Assembly: GCA_038229715.1 (NCBI GenBank)
Contig: JBBROD010000003.1
Span: 1-64,000 of the forward strand
Length of the DNA: 64,000 nucleotides
Reading direction: 5' to 3'
From: JANMES01 sp038229715
Lineage (GTDB): Bacteria; Planctomycetota; Phycisphaerae; Tepidisphaerales; Tepidisphaeraceae
How positions within the stretch are numbered: position 1 is the stretch's first letter; every line of letters starts with the position of its first letter. A program made the position numbers and the translations under genes. Under the pieces are notes generated by a model. It did not search any database and had not been told where the DNA came from. It saw only the letters and a list, made by a program, of their open reading frames with translations. Of the stretch, positions 1-8,353 are shown in pieces.

Positions 1-657
1 CCCCGCGTCCTGTACGATCCAGCCGTGCGGGCGGATGGGTACGTCGCCTTCACCGGTGTGAATGATGACAACCCGTTTATCGCGAGCGATAATCCCTCAA
101 CCGATGTCGCGCCCAGCGACGCGACTGCTTCGCTGTTTCTGCTGGTGAAGCTGAATCTGGTTGATCCGAAGTTCTTCATCTGCCCCAGCACCGATGACGT
201 GGCCGATCGTGTGGCCGACCGCACCAAGCGGAGCAATTTTTCATCGCCGAGAAACCTCAGTTACAGCTACGCGATGCCTTTCTCGTCGTCGCCGGACTAT
301 AAGTTCAACCGCGACCGCCTACGGGCTGCGTTTGTGGTGCTGGCCGACAAGAATCCGGGGATTGGAGAAGGTTCGGACCCGACGCGGATCGCCCGGAATG
401 ATTCGCTACTCGATCTCGCGCAGGCCAACTCGCGCAACCACAACCGCGCCGGCCAGAACGTGGCGTATGTCACGGGCATTCAGTTCCAGGTGACGCCGTA
501 CTGCGGATTTGAGAACGACAACATTTACACCGCGCAGGCGTCATCGCCCACGACACAAGCGAGCACACTGCCAGCCGACGGCAACGGCCTGCTCAGCAAC
601 TCTATCGGGCCGGCGCGGCCGGACGATAGTTATCTGGTGCCGACCGCGCGGGATTAA
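1..657 (+). CDS. Pseudopilin-like H-x9-G protein, C-terminal part (5' truncated)
   Basis: The frame is open from the first base of the window to a TAA at 655-657, so only the C-terminal 218 residues are seen and the true start lies outside. Near residue 145 the segment NHNRAGQNVAYVTG resembles the H-x9-DG motif at the C terminus of planctomycete prepilin-type (DUF1559-like) proteins, with Gly kept and Asp replaced by Thr. Upstream is FFICPST, which resembles the fICPS segment common in these proteins. The family is usually exported, with an N-terminal prepilin methylation site that cannot be checked here. Function is unknown. A GTG at 25 could start a short product but probably lies inside the gene. 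Confidence 0.6.
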   Translation, partial: PRVLYDPAVRADGYVAFTGVNDDNPFIASDNPSTDVAPSDATASLFLLVKLNLVDPKFFICPSTDDVADRVADRTKRSNFSSPRNLSYSYAMPFSSSPDYKFNRDRLRAAFVVLADKNPGIGEGSDPTRIARNDSLLDLAQANSRNHNRAGQNVAYVTGIQFQVTPYCGFENDNIYTAQASSPTTQASTLPADGNGLLSNSIGPARPDDSYLVPTARD

Positions 658-718
658 GTTTGAATTAATTCAATTCGAGCAACGAACACTTTGTCGTAGC
701 GTGGCAAGGCCGGTTGTC

Positions 719-798
719 GTCAGCCTGGGTACGCCGAAGGATATTGAATATCGAAAGCTGCTCGCAATTCGAGATCCTTCGGCGTACCTCAGGATGAC
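719..798. repeat. Inverted-repeat element, family F (REPIN-like)
   Basis: Two facing arms share the core GGTACGCCGAAGGAT: the left arm starts at 719 and the right arm, read on the minus strand, starts at 798. Both begin with GTCA-type feet. The element lies between a plus-strand gene ending at 657 and a minus-strand gene ending at 839, so it could also act as a two-way terminator hairpin. The GTCATCCTGAG...AAGGATC style of the right arm resembles dispersed repeats known from many environmental bacterial genomes. That link is from memory and not verified. Confidence 0.6.
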
Positions 799-838
799 GA
801 TTTCAGAGCCTGCAAGCTTCATCAAATTGCTTACCACA

Positions 839-1972
839 CTAGCGATCGGAAGGATTGACGCGCGTCTGCCCGTCATCGTAGGTGTTGCCTCGCCATTGCA
901 CGCCGTCTGCCAATCTCGCCACGCCGAAGCGGGCGCTTCCGCGGTAGAAGCGGTTGTTGATCACACGGATGGTTGTGGCGTCACCGCCGTCACTGTAGCC
1001 GTGGATGATGAAGTTGCCGCCCTTGCACCAGTTTCGTTCGACCAGAATGTCGGTCGACGGCTGCTTATTTTTCACACCCTGGATGAAGACGGCGGAGTTG
1101 GTTCGCGTATCAGGCCGGTCGATCGGCAGATCGAAGTAGTTGCCGATGACTTTGACATTACTCCCGCCGCGGATTTGCACGCCGTCGGCGTGGGCGTTGG
1201 GGCTCTTGTAGCCGAGCGTGTGAACCCAATTGGCTTCGATCACGCAATCGTGCCCGGGTTTGAAACCATCGCCGGCGGATTGATAGACGACGTTGGCTTT
1301 GGCGGTAAAACCGTCGCCGTAGACGCCAGCGCTGCCGGTGTTGTAGATTTCGCAGCGTTCGATGAGCAGGCCGGTAGCTTGCTGGCATTGGACGCCGTAC
1401 CGCCCGCCGGCTGCATCGATGAGGCAGTTGCGGATGATCACGCCTTTGGTGTCGTTGGCGACAATGCCGCCGGTGATGAACAGGTTTTCAATCACCTGCC
1501 CGCTCTGGGCGACAACCTTGCCGCTGATTTTGAGGTTTTTCTGGTCAGCCACGCCGGTGTTGTCCGGGCCGGGCTGCTCTGGCTCTTCGGGCGCGGTCGC
1601 CGGCTTGGGCAGGGCGACATTCTCAGTGATCGGCTTGGTCGCCGGAGTGATCGGCTTAGTCGCCGGATCGCTTCGCTTCGCAACCGGCGCTATGAGGGCG
1701 AATGTTTGATTCAGCGGGCGGTTCACCGCTTCTGGCGCCGGCTCGGCCGGGCGGGTTGTCGGGCTGATCGACAACTCCGACTCCCGGGCCGGCGGCAGGG
1801 GACGCTCTGATGCGTTTTCCTTCCCGCTCCACTCACGCGGACGCGCCTCATTGGACTCGGCCACCATCTGCGGCGGCGGCGGGCTTGAGCTTCCGCATGA
1901 CGTGCAAGCCCACATCGCTGCGATGAGGATCAGCCAACGAGTACATGTTGTTTCTGAAAATCCAGAGATCAT
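839..1972 (-). CDS. Right-handed beta-helix lipoprotein
   Basis: The 377-residue product starts MISGFSE and has a hydrophobic stretch ending in a lipobox-like WACTSC, so it is probably a lipoprotein. Residues about 20-130 are a Pro/Ala/Thr-rich low-complexity linker. The rest is a run of short repeats such as VIIRNCLID, LLIERCEIYN and ILVERNWCKG, typical of right-handed parallel beta-helix (pectate-lyase-like) folds. No catalytic residues can be assigned, so polysaccharide binding or cleavage is only a guess. The start at 1972 is chosen because a longer reading frame runs back through the upstream gene, whereas the ATG at 1972 overlaps that gene's TGA as ATGA, indicating translational coupling. 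Confidence 0.8.
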   Translation of the reverse strand: MISGFSETTCTRWLILIAAMWACTSCGSSSPPPPQMVAESNEARPREWSGKENASERPLPPARESELSISPTTRPAEPAPEAVNRPLNQTFALIAPVAKRSDPATKPITPATKPITENVALPKPATAPEEPEQPGPDNTGVADQKNLKISGKVVAQSGQVIENLFITGGIVANDTKGVIIRNCLIDAAGGRYGVQCQQATGLLIERCEIYNTGSAGVYGDGFTAKANVVYQSAGDGFKPGHDCVIEANWVHTLGYKSPNAHADGVQIRGGSNVKVIGNYFDLPIDRPDTRTNSAVFIQGVKNKQPSTDILVERNWCKGGNFIIHGYSDGGDATTIRVINNRFYRGSARFGVARLADGVQWRGNTYDDGQTRVNPSDR

Positions 1973-2613
1973 GCGATGAACCTGAGCATCATTACAAAAT
2001 GACACGCGCTGCCCGTGAGGACCAGTGAATGCCAAAGGTCGTGCGCACTGAACCGGCCGGGCCAGAGGTTCGGTCGGTCGAGCGTGAAGATCACCGCGCC
2101 GATCGAGTACGCCGCTCCGCCGAGCAACAGCCACACGATCGCCGCCATCGGAAGTTGCTGAGTCAACGGGCCCGCAGCGATGACCGCCAGCCAGCCCATG
2201 ATCAGATACAACGGCGTCGTGAGCCGCTTGGGACGCGTCCGGGTCGCCAGCACGGCAATGGTCCCGAGGATCGCCAGCCCCCATTCCACGCCGAGCAAGC
2301 TCCATCCCCAAGGCCCGCGAAGCGCGGTCAAGCACAGCGGCGTGTAAGTGCCGGCGATGAGGATGAAAATCGAGACGTAGTCAAAGCGTTCGAGCTTGTC
2401 TTCGGTTTCCGTGCTGCAATGGATCGAGTGAACCAGCCCGCTGGCGGTGTAGAGCACGATCAGACTCGTGCCATAAATCGCAAAGCTCACATAATGCCAC
2501 GGCGTGCTGCGAGTCATCACCAGCAACACCACCAGCCCGGCGATCGACAACAGACTGCCCGCAAAGTGCGACAATCCGCAGAACGGTTCTTTAATCCACT
2601 TGGAGATTGGCAT
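1969..2613 (-). CDS. Hemolysin III / PAQR-family membrane protein
   Basis: This is a 214-residue protein with about seven hydrophobic segments, the usual size for bacterial Hly-III/TrhA proteins. Family motifs are visible: SGLVHSIH (first conserved Ser/His region), FDYVSIFILIAGTYTP with the conserved Asp, and the C-terminal HDLWHSLVLTGSACHF with its metal-binding His pair. Members are inner-membrane proteins with a metal-dependent hydrolase-like core. TrhA has been linked to membrane energetics, but the substrate here is unknown. The downstream lipoprotein gene overlaps by 4 bp, so the two are probably co-transcribed. Confidence 0.9.
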   Translation of the reverse strand: MPISKWIKEPFCGLSHFAGSLLSIAGLVVLLVMTRSTPWHYVSFAIYGTSLIVLYTASGLVHSIHCSTETEDKLERFDYVSIFILIAGTYTPLCLTALRGPWGWSLLGVEWGLAILGTIAVLATRTRPKRLTTPLYLIMGWLAVIAAGPLTQQLPMAAIVWLLLGGAAYSIGAVIFTLDRPNLWPGRFSAHDLWHSLVLTGSACHFVMMLRFIA

Positions 2614-2729
2614 GGTTTGTACCCGGTGCTCATCTTAGGATCGGTTGGTTGGATTGGAAAGCTGAAGCGGTGAAACCGGAGAGTGAAGCCATCCGCCGAT
2701 GATACAGATGAGTTAAAGGCAGACTTTCC

Positions 2730-2912
2730 GATAGTGAATCATCATGAAACCCTCGACCGTACCACGGGCCTCCGGCACGTGCCGGTGGCTCGCGAACCTG
2801 AGAAAATGAACGTTCTCCGCTGTTCCTGATCGCCCGCACGGGCCGGAGGCCCGTGGTACGGTTGAGTGTTCCAGGCAACGCGTTGCATCATGTTTCACAC
2901 TGGCCCACTACC
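2730..2912. repeat. 183-bp dispersed element, copy A1
   Basis: This segment matches 5023-5205 in inverted orientation over the whole 183 bp with no visible indels. Inside it lie two facing hairpin units with the core GTACCACGGGCC, at about 2757-2785 and 2835-2862. It sits in the 424-bp gap between the hemolysin-III start and the end of the RRM gene. The small reading frames across it are by-products of the repeat. Confidence 0.8.
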
Positions 2913-2962
2913 GACTTGCCAACGGTGTACCTGTGGATCAATCTCTATCAGTTTTCTATCGC

Positions 2963-3008
2963 GAAAAAACAAAAGCGGGAACCAGCGCATCGCGCCAGTT
3001 CCCGCTTT
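2963..3008 (-). terminator. Rho-independent terminator of the RRM gene
   Basis: Read on the minus strand there is a long stem AAAGCGGGAAC...GTTCCCGCTTT with an inner GCGC/GCGC pairing, followed by a T-rich tract. It lies 30 bp beyond the stop of the RRM gene. Confidence 0.9.
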
Positions 3009-3037
3009 GATTTTTGAGGCTCGAACTGAATGAAGGC

Positions 3038-3493
3038 TTAGTAGCGGTTGCCACGATCGCCGCCACCACCACCACCGCCGCTACGGCCGCCGCGATCGCC
3101 ACCGCGACCACCGCCGCCTCCACCGAAGCCGCGTCCACCACTGCCACCACCGCCACCTCCGCTAGCGCCGCCGAAGCCGCCGCTGCGACCACCGCCGCCA
3201 CCGCCACCGTATCCACCACCGCCGCCGCCACCGCGCGGGCGCTCTTCGCGCGGGCGGGCTTCATTGACGGTGAGGGCGCGGCCGTCGTGCTGCTGGCCGT
3301 TCATGGCGGCGATTGCCGCCTCGGCTTCTGCATCAGACGCCATTTGGACGAACCCGAAACCTTTGCTGCGTCCGGTCTCGCGATCGCTGATGATTTCAGC
3401 GCTCTCGACGGTTCCGTGTGCAGCGAACAATTGCTCCAGCACCGAAGAATCGACGCCGTAGCTCAAATTACCGACATACAGCTTGCGGCCCAT
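3038..3493 (-). CDS. RRM RNA-binding protein with Gly-rich tail
   Basis: The 151-residue protein has one RNA recognition motif at about residues 3-80, with RNP2 LYVGNL at 5-10 and RNP1 KGFGFVQM at 44-51. From about residue 88 it is almost pure Gly with Arg, Asp and Ser (RGG-like), ending GDRGNRY. This is the layout of cyanobacterial Rbp and plant GRP proteins, which bind single-stranded RNA and often respond to cold. The ATG at 3493 is preferred over a TTG at 3499 because AGGAG lies six bases upstream. The 232-bp upstream gap contains an AT-rich block with TATACAAT near 3690, so a promoter and long leader are possible. The Gly-rich tail gives a spurious Ala/Thr-rich frame on the other strand. 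Confidence 0.92.
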   Translation of the reverse strand: MGRKLYVGNLSYGVDSSVLEQLFAAHGTVESAEIISDRETGRSKGFGFVQMASDAEAEAAIAAMNGQQHDGRALTVNEARPREERPRGGGGGGGYGGGGGGGRSGGFGGASGGGGGGSGGRGFGGGGGGRGGDRGGRSGGGGGGGDRGNRY

Positions 3494-3725
3494 GATCAAC
3501 TCCTAATTGAATTTTGGGCTAAGACCCCACATTTCACTTTCCGGGTCGACTGAAAGAGGCCGACATTTCGGCCCAAAAGGTAGGAGGGCGACTGAGGTGC
3601 AACCGGCGGGGCAGAACACATTTCACTGTCTCGCTACGCGTCTCGTTCGGCGAACCAACCGCGAAAGAGTCTACCGACGCAATTATTGATTGTATAGATT
3701 TATTTTTGCGGAATTAGTGAACCCA

Positions 3726-4463
3726 TCACGGTTTGGCAAGTCGCTGCCGGAGGGCTTCCCCCATAACGATCGCCCCGGCATGGGACAGCGATAAACTGGA
3801 GCCGCCCGATTTAGTGGGGATCGTCACAAACCCGTCGCAAATATCGCGAACTGCCCCGGAAAGCCCGCGTTTTTCCCCGCCGATCGCCAGGATCGTCGGC
3901 CCGGTCAGGTCGGCGTCGAACAACGCGGTATTCACCCCGGCGATGCACCCCAGCAGCCGGACCCCGCGGGCCTGAAGCAGGCGGAGGGGAGCAACTGTAT
4001 CAATCTGCACCAGGGTGAGTTTCTCATACGCTCCGCTGGCGGGCCGGGCGACTTCGGTTTCGTCGAAATCCCACAGGTGCTTCTTGATCAGCACGGCATG
4101 CACGCCCACCGCGTCGGCCGTCCGCAGGGTGAAGCCGAGGTTGCGGGCGTCGTCGACGCCTTCAAGAAGCATCAGCAGCGGCGCTTCGCGCGTGGCGTCG
4201 AGTTGGGCGATCAGGTCTTCAACGCTGGTGCGCTGCTTCGGCGTGCAGATCGCGACCACGCCGCCGTGCGTCGCGCCGTGGGCGAGGTTATCGAGTTCCT
4301 TGGCGTCCACCCGCCGGATCGGCACGCTCATCTGCTCGGCCAAGTCGATCACTTCCTGCACCTTGTCGGCGTGCGCGTCGTGACGAATGAGGATGACCTC
4401 AAACCGCCGCTTGCGTGCGTTGAGCGCCGCCATCACCGATTGCCTTCCTTCTAAAACCGCCAT
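3726..4463 (-). CDS. SpoU/TrmH-family RNA 2'-O-methyltransferase
   Basis: This 245-residue SPOUT methyltransferase has an N-terminal substrate-binding domain (from LEGRQSVMAAL, about 1-75). The catalytic domain carries all three SpoU motifs: EGVDDARNLGFTLRTAD (motif 1, with the conserved Asn and Arg), LAIGGEKRGLS (motif 2) and SLSLSHAGAIVMGEALRQR (motif 3). It should methylate a ribose 2'-OH in rRNA or tRNA using S-adenosylmethionine. Length and architecture fit RlmB (23S rRNA Gm2251), but substrate cannot be told from sequence alone. It is divergent from the small membrane-protein gene at 4545. Confidence 0.9.
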   Translation of the reverse strand: MAVLEGRQSVMAALNARKRRFEVILIRHDAHADKVQEVIDLAEQMSVPIRRVDAKELDNLAHGATHGGVVAICTPKQRTSVEDLIAQLDATREAPLLMLLEGVDDARNLGFTLRTADAVGVHAVLIKKHLWDFDETEVARPASGAYEKLTLVQIDTVAPLRLLQARGVRLLGCIAGVNTALFDADLTGPTILAIGGEKRGLSGAVRDICDGFVTIPTKSGGSSLSLSHAGAIVMGEALRQRLAKP

Positions 4464-4544
4464 GGCCGGATTGTGAGGGGTCGCGAGTCGGTTGTCGAAT
4501 GGGCGACGCTCGACAATTGTCGCTCACACCCCGACAATCGGGGC

Positions 4545-4949
4545 ATGGGAAAACTGACGATTGTTTTTGGCGTGTTATTGATCGTTCTTGGCATCGTGGG
4601 TTACGTCGGCACGGGTTCGGAGCATCCGACGGCGCTGATCCCGGCTGGGTTCGGCGCGTTCCTGATCGTCTTCGGCGCGCTAGCCGTCGCCAAGCCGGCG
4701 TTGCGGATGCACGCGATGCACGGGGCGGTGCTGATCGGACTGCTCGGATTTCTGGGGACCATCTCGGGCGTCATCGCGGTGATCAAGAAACTTACCGGCC
4801 AGACGATCGAGCGACCCGAAGCCGCCTACGCCAAAGCCGCCATGTGCGGGCTGATGCTGGTGTATGTGGTCCTGTGCGTCCGATCGTTCATCGCCGCCCG
4901 CAAAGCGCGTAAAGCCGCGGTACCTGGCTTCCCCATTCAGCCGAACTAA
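4545..4949 (+). CDS. Small four-helix membrane protein
   Basis: The 134-residue product starts MGKLTIVFGVLL and has four hydrophobic segments (about 3-22, 32-50, 60-80, 100-118), ending in a basic tail AARKARKAA. No family was recognised, though it resembles short planctomycete inner-membrane proteins of unknown role. The start at 4545 is chosen because an upstream in-frame extension to 4473 has no hydrophobicity and runs into the divergent promoter region. A strong terminator follows the stop directly. Confidence 0.65.
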   Translation: MGKLTIVFGVLLIVLGIVGYVGTGSEHPTALIPAGFGAFLIVFGALAVAKPALRMHAMHGAVLIGLLGFLGTISGVIAVIKKLTGQTIERPEAAYAKAAMCGLMLVYVVLCVRSFIAARKARKAAVPGFPIQPN

Positions 4950-5003
4950 AAGAGCGGTGAACGATCAGAACCGTTGAGGTTCACAATCGTTCACCGCTTT
5001 TTT
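4950..5003 (+). terminator. Rho-independent terminator
   Basis: The stem GCGGTGAACGAT...ATCGTTCACCGC has an extra AACC/GGTT pairing near the loop and is followed by TTTTTT. It starts right after the TAA at 4947-4949. Confidence 0.92.
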
Positions 5004-5022
5004 GCAACCCGGCGACAATTAC

Positions 5023-5205
5023 GGTAGTGGGTCAGCTTGGAGCATTGTGCAACGCATTGCTTGGAGCACTCGACCGTACCACGGGCCTCCGGCCCGTGCG
5101 GGCGATTCGGAATAGCCAAGGACTTTCATTTTCTCAGTTTCGTGCGCCACCGGCACGGGCCAGAGGCCCGTGGTACGGTCGAGTTTTTCAAACTGACCCA
5201 TTACC
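5023..5205. repeat. 183-bp dispersed element, copy A2
   Basis: This is the inverted partner of the segment at 2730-2912. Its ends form a terminal inverted repeat: GGTAGTGGGTCAG on the left and CTGACCCATTACC on the right (12 of 13 match). Inside are two facing hairpin units, CCACGGGCCTCCGGCCCGTG near 5079-5098 and its counterpart near 5152-5178. The right end stops 4 bp short of the stop codon of the LamG-SGNH gene. No transposase gene is present, so it is MITE- or REPIN-like. Confidence 0.8.
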
Positions 5206-5209
5206 ACAT

Positions 5210-6832
5210 TTACTCAAACGCAGACGCGGTGATTGTTTCGGCCACGGTCTGCAGGAATTTCCCCTGCGATTGCGAAATGCCCACCGATGAGAAGACCTTG
5301 CTCAGGTCTACGGTTTTGACGTCGACGCGGTAGATCGTCTCGAAAATCACCATAGCCGACAGCGTGTAGCCGGCGTCGTTGGCGTGGTGGTTGTCGGTGC
5401 TGTACAGGCCTGTCCAACCGGCGGCCTGAAAGGCATCGCCAACCGGGGCCACCTGTGTCGATCCGTCGCCGGTGACTGAATCGAGTACTCCCGCGGCTTC
5501 GGTGTAGTACGTGTGAAGCTCCGACTGCATCTGATTCGCCGCCGCCTTCGGGCTGGTGGCGTTGGGATAGTACTTGGCCAGGTCGGCCGCATTAGCCGGC
5601 GGCTGGGCCCAGGTTTCGTACAGCACAGCCGTCGCGTCGGGTGCGATTGCGTTGACCTTTTTCAGCAACGCCAGCGCGTCCGCCTCGAACCGCGGCGAAT
5701 CGCCAAGGTTGTTGTATGCGATGTCGGTTGGCTTGGTCGATTTTTCCTGGAAGATCACATAGTCCAATGAGCTGTCCACGTCGGACTTGGAAAAATGCGA
5801 CAACTGATACGACAAGTCCATCCGATCAACCGCCTGGTTGTTGATGATCGGCGCATCAAACCCGGCCGCCACAGCGATCTTGCTCAGTAGGTTCGGAACG
5901 GGTTGGGAATCGCCTTCGCCAACCTGATAGCCGTTGGTGAAGCTGTTGCCGTAGAACAACAGGTGCAACGCACCGGTGTCCGGCGTCGGCGGAGGCGTGG
6001 GAGTCGGGGTTGGCGTAGGCGTCGGCGTAGGAAGCGGCGTTGTGTTTGGATCAGTGGGCGTCACCCCCGTACCGGCCAGAGCGGCGATTTCGGTCGCGCT
6101 CAGCGAGCGGTTGTACAGCCGAACGTCGTCGACATCGCCATTCAGTGCGCGCGAGCCGTTGGCCTGCGCGCCGATACTCATCGCTACTTTGTTCGTGCCG
6201 ATCTTGATATTTGCGGACAGGCTGGCTTCAAGCACGCCGTTGATGTATAGCCGCATCGTCTGGCCGTCATACGTACCGGCGACGTGTACCCAGGTGTTGC
6301 CGTCGTTCGGCAAAACGGTGTTCGACTCGATTCGGTAACGGTTCTTGCTCGACGCCTGGTTCAGGCGGAAGTAGACCGTGCCGCTGTCGCTCGTGCTTAG
6401 CTCATACCCGTTGTAAACATTGAACTTAGCCTTCTCGACGATGACCGTGGGCGGCTTGAGGCCTTCGGGCTTCACCCACGCTGAGATCGTTATCGGGCCG
6501 CTTATGTCGAGCGAATCGTTGTCCTCGATCGTAACGCGCTGTCGGTCCGAAGATTTGAACGACAACGCCGACCCGGCTTGCCCGGACGACCAGTTCGGGC
6601 CGTCGAGCAATCGCCCGTCGTTGCCGTTGCCGGACGAATCAACCGCCGTGCGGCCGGTCGCATCGTCCAGAGCCAGCCACGCGACAAGTGAGGGATCCGC
6701 CGCGAAAAGTTGACGGCCTTCAAGGCCCTCAATCAAGCTGCGACGTTGTGAAGCAGGAATGGAGTACGAACGACCTTGGTTAGTTCGGCTCCCCGGTGAA
6801 AAACCAGCAATTATGCTGCGGACGAAAAACAT
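5210..6832 (-). CDS. Secreted LamG-SGNH hydrolase fusion with planctomycete N-terminal motif
   Basis: The protein has 540 residues. The N terminus has a short hydrophobic start (FFVRSIIAGF), then SLIEGLEGRQLFAADP at about 32-46, the LExRxLFA motif seen at the front of many large exported planctomycete proteins. A LamG/concanavalin-like domain covers about 50-255 (SLVAWLALDDATG; ISAWVKPEG; DGDVDDVRLYNRSLS). A Pro-Thr repeat linker (259-286) joins it to an SGNH-type domain beginning LLFYGNSFTNG (Ser nucleophile block) and ending STDNHHANDAGY (Asp/His block). This suggests a secreted carbohydrate-binding esterase; the substrate is unknown. AGAGG precedes the ATG by about six bases. Confidence 0.85.
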   Translation of the reverse strand: MFFVRSIIAGFSPGSRTNQGRSYSIPASQRRSLIEGLEGRQLFAADPSLVAWLALDDATGRTAVDSSGNGNDGRLLDGPNWSSGQAGSALSFKSSDRQRVTIEDNDSLDISGPITISAWVKPEGLKPPTVIVEKAKFNVYNGYELSTSDSGTVYFRLNQASSKNRYRIESNTVLPNDGNTWVHVAGTYDGQTMRLYINGVLEASLSANIKIGTNKVAMSIGAQANGSRALNGDVDDVRLYNRSLSATEIAALAGTGVTPTDPNTTPLPTPTPTPTPTPTPPPTPDTGALHLLFYGNSFTNGYQVGEGDSQPVPNLLSKIAVAAGFDAPIINNQAVDRMDLSYQLSHFSKSDVDSSLDYVIFQEKSTKPTDIAYNNLGDSPRFEADALALLKKVNAIAPDATAVLYETWAQPPANAADLAKYYPNATSPKAAANQMQSELHTYYTEAAGVLDSVTGDGSTQVAPVGDAFQAAGWTGLYSTDNHHANDAGYTLSAMVIFETIYRVDVKTVDLSKVFSSVGISQSQGKFLQTVAETITASAFE

Positions 6833-7152
6833 CAGCTACCTCTCTGTGCAACAAAAGGTGAACCCCGCAATCGGCCCACTTGGCAGAGACCAACGCACGC
6901 CGGGGAGGCATGTCCTTTGGAGGAAATGAAGTGGTGATATGCATAACTCTCAGAATAAACATCGGAAAGTAGGGAATCCATCCGTTACTAAAACTGAATT
7001 TTGCGAGCGCGGATTTATCGCGAACACGAGCATTAGCGATACGAACGGACGAGTCTATATGTTCGCGCGGAATCTCGTTTCAGAAAATCTAATCGACGCG
7101 TCACGCGGTATTGGACACCGAGCTCTGCTCAAGTAGATTCCCGATGATCGAA
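6833..7152. other. 320-bp gap without a gene
   Basis: This lies between two minus-strand genes, so it should hold the end of the pdxA transcript and the promoter of the LamG-SGNH gene. It is more AT-rich than its flanks. A 65-codon plus-strand frame at 6939-7136 has no recognisable product or ribosome-binding site. I see no clear terminator hairpin or repeat. Confidence 0.5.
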
Positions 7153-8211
7153 TCAGGCATCCGGTTTCGGCTGGGCTTGGCTCGGCGGCGTTGCGATTCG
7201 TTCCTGCCGACGGTGGCGCTGGACGGCGAGGTTGATCGCCAGGTCGATCGCCGCCTTCATGCTGCCGGGGTTGGCGCGGTTGCGGCCGACGATGTCGAAC
7301 GCGGTGCCGTGATCAGGACTTGTCCTTATGATCGGCAGGCCCACCGTGAGATTCACCGCCTGATCGAACGCGAGCAGCTTCACGGGGATCAGCCCTTGAT
7401 CGTGGTACATCGCAACAACCGCGTCGAATTTCCCGTCGCGGGCGGCGAGGAAAACCGTGTCCGGCGAGTACGGCCCGGTCGCGTCGATCCCTTGCTCGCG
7501 GGCCATCAGAATGGCGGGGGAGATGATGCGTTCTTCTTCGTCGCCGAACTGCCCATTCTCGCTGGCGTGCGGGTTAACGCCCGCCACCGCGATGCGCGGT
7601 TTGTCGATACCAAACCAGTTGACCAACGTTTCGTGAACCAGTTCGATCGGCTGAAACACCGCGCCGATGTTGAGCCGGCCCCAAAGGCCATTCAGCGGGA
7701 TATGCACGGTCGCCAAGATCACCTTCAGCGGCCCGCCGGCGAACATCATCGCGTAGCGGCGGGAGCCTGTTTGATGGGCGAAGAGTTCCGTATGTCCCGG
7801 AAAGTGATACCCGGCCAGCTTCCAGCTTTCCTTGGCGATCGGCGCGGTCACCACCGCGTCGACGATCTTCTTCTGGGCCGCCTCGATCGCGTCGAGACAG
7901 AACCGCATACTGGCCTGGCCGCCCATTTTGCTGGGGCTGCGGATGGTGCTGCCGAGCATGGAGTAATCGTCGTAATCAACGACGACGACGTCGTGCGGGT
8001 ACGAGCGCTGCCGGCCGTTAAACTGGTCGCGCCACCAGAAGACATCAAACTCGGCGATGTCGGCGGCGTAACTCAGCAGCTCGTTCATGCCGTAGATGAT
8101 GTAGCGCGCCTTGTGGCGAAGCACGGGATCGGCCAACGCCTTGACAATGACCTCCGCGCCAATGCCGGCGGGGTCGCCCATGGTGATCGCGATGGTCGGT
8201 CTGTATTCCAT
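7153..8211 (-). CDS. pdxA: 4-hydroxythreonine-4-phosphate dehydrogenase
   Basis: This 352-residue enzyme of the DXP-dependent pyridoxal-5'-phosphate pathway oxidises 4-phosphohydroxy-L-threonine with NAD+. It opens with the family signature TIAITMGDPAGIGAEV, then VVTAPIAKESW and GHTELFA, which contribute a metal-binding His, and the C-terminal AMYHDQGLIPVKLLAF and IIRTSPDHGTAFDI blocks. The ATG at 8211 is chosen because the possible start at 8238 falls inside a repeat element. It is separated from the riboflavin synthase gene upstream only by that element, so the two cofactor genes may be co-transcribed. Confidence 0.95.
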   Translation of the reverse strand: MEYRPTIAITMGDPAGIGAEVIVKALADPVLRHKARYIIYGMNELLSYAADIAEFDVFWWRDQFNGRQRSYPHDVVVVDYDDYSMLGSTIRSPSKMGGQASMRFCLDAIEAAQKKIVDAVVTAPIAKESWKLAGYHFPGHTELFAHQTGSRRYAMMFAGGPLKVILATVHIPLNGLWGRLNIGAVFQPIELVHETLVNWFGIDKPRIAVAGVNPHASENGQFGDEEERIISPAILMAREQGIDATGPYSPDTVFLAARDGKFDAVVAMYHDQGLIPVKLLAFDQAVNLTVGLPIIRTSPDHGTAFDIVGRNRANPGSMKAAIDLAINLAVQRHRRQERIATPPSQAQPKPDA

Positions 8212-8225
8212 ACGTATTCTGAACA

Positions 8226-8349
8226 GTAGGACAGACATTCTTGTCTGTCACGCGGCGAGGTACTCCTCGACTCGTGCCGTTTACCGATCCCCCGCGTGTA
8301 CGGGCGGATGAGTACGATCGCCCGCGACACACAGGAATGTCTGTACTAC
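8226..8349. repeat. REPIN-like inverted pair, family B
   Basis: The left unit is GTAG plus the palindrome GACAGACATTCTTGTCTGTC (8226-8249). The right unit, on the minus strand, is GTAG plus TACAGACATTCCTGTGTGTC (about 8326-8349). It fills the gap between ribE and pdxA, ending 4 bp after the ribE stop and 14 bp before the pdxA start. Confidence 0.75.
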
Positions 8350-8353
8350 CGAA

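Noticed and set aside
1973..2335. N-terminal extension of the beta-helix lipoprotein to 2335
   Set aside because: It overlaps the hemolysin-III gene, is low in hydrophobicity, and would bury the signal peptide and lipobox starting at 1972.
2630..2898. Two minus-strand reading frames over the first 183-bp element
   Set aside because: They exist because the repeat lacks stops; similar peptides appear at the second copy (5019-5333). There is no ribosome-binding site, and the repeat orientation differs between copies.
3014..3553. Ala/Thr-rich and Pro-rich plus-strand frames
   Set aside because: They are the reverse reading of the Gly-rich tail of the RRM gene.
6939..7136. 65-codon plus-strand frame
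   Set aside because: No family, no ribosome-binding site and no coding-like composition.
7111..8229. A 372-codon plus-strand frame
   Set aside because: It is antisense to pdxA, whose family signatures are complete.
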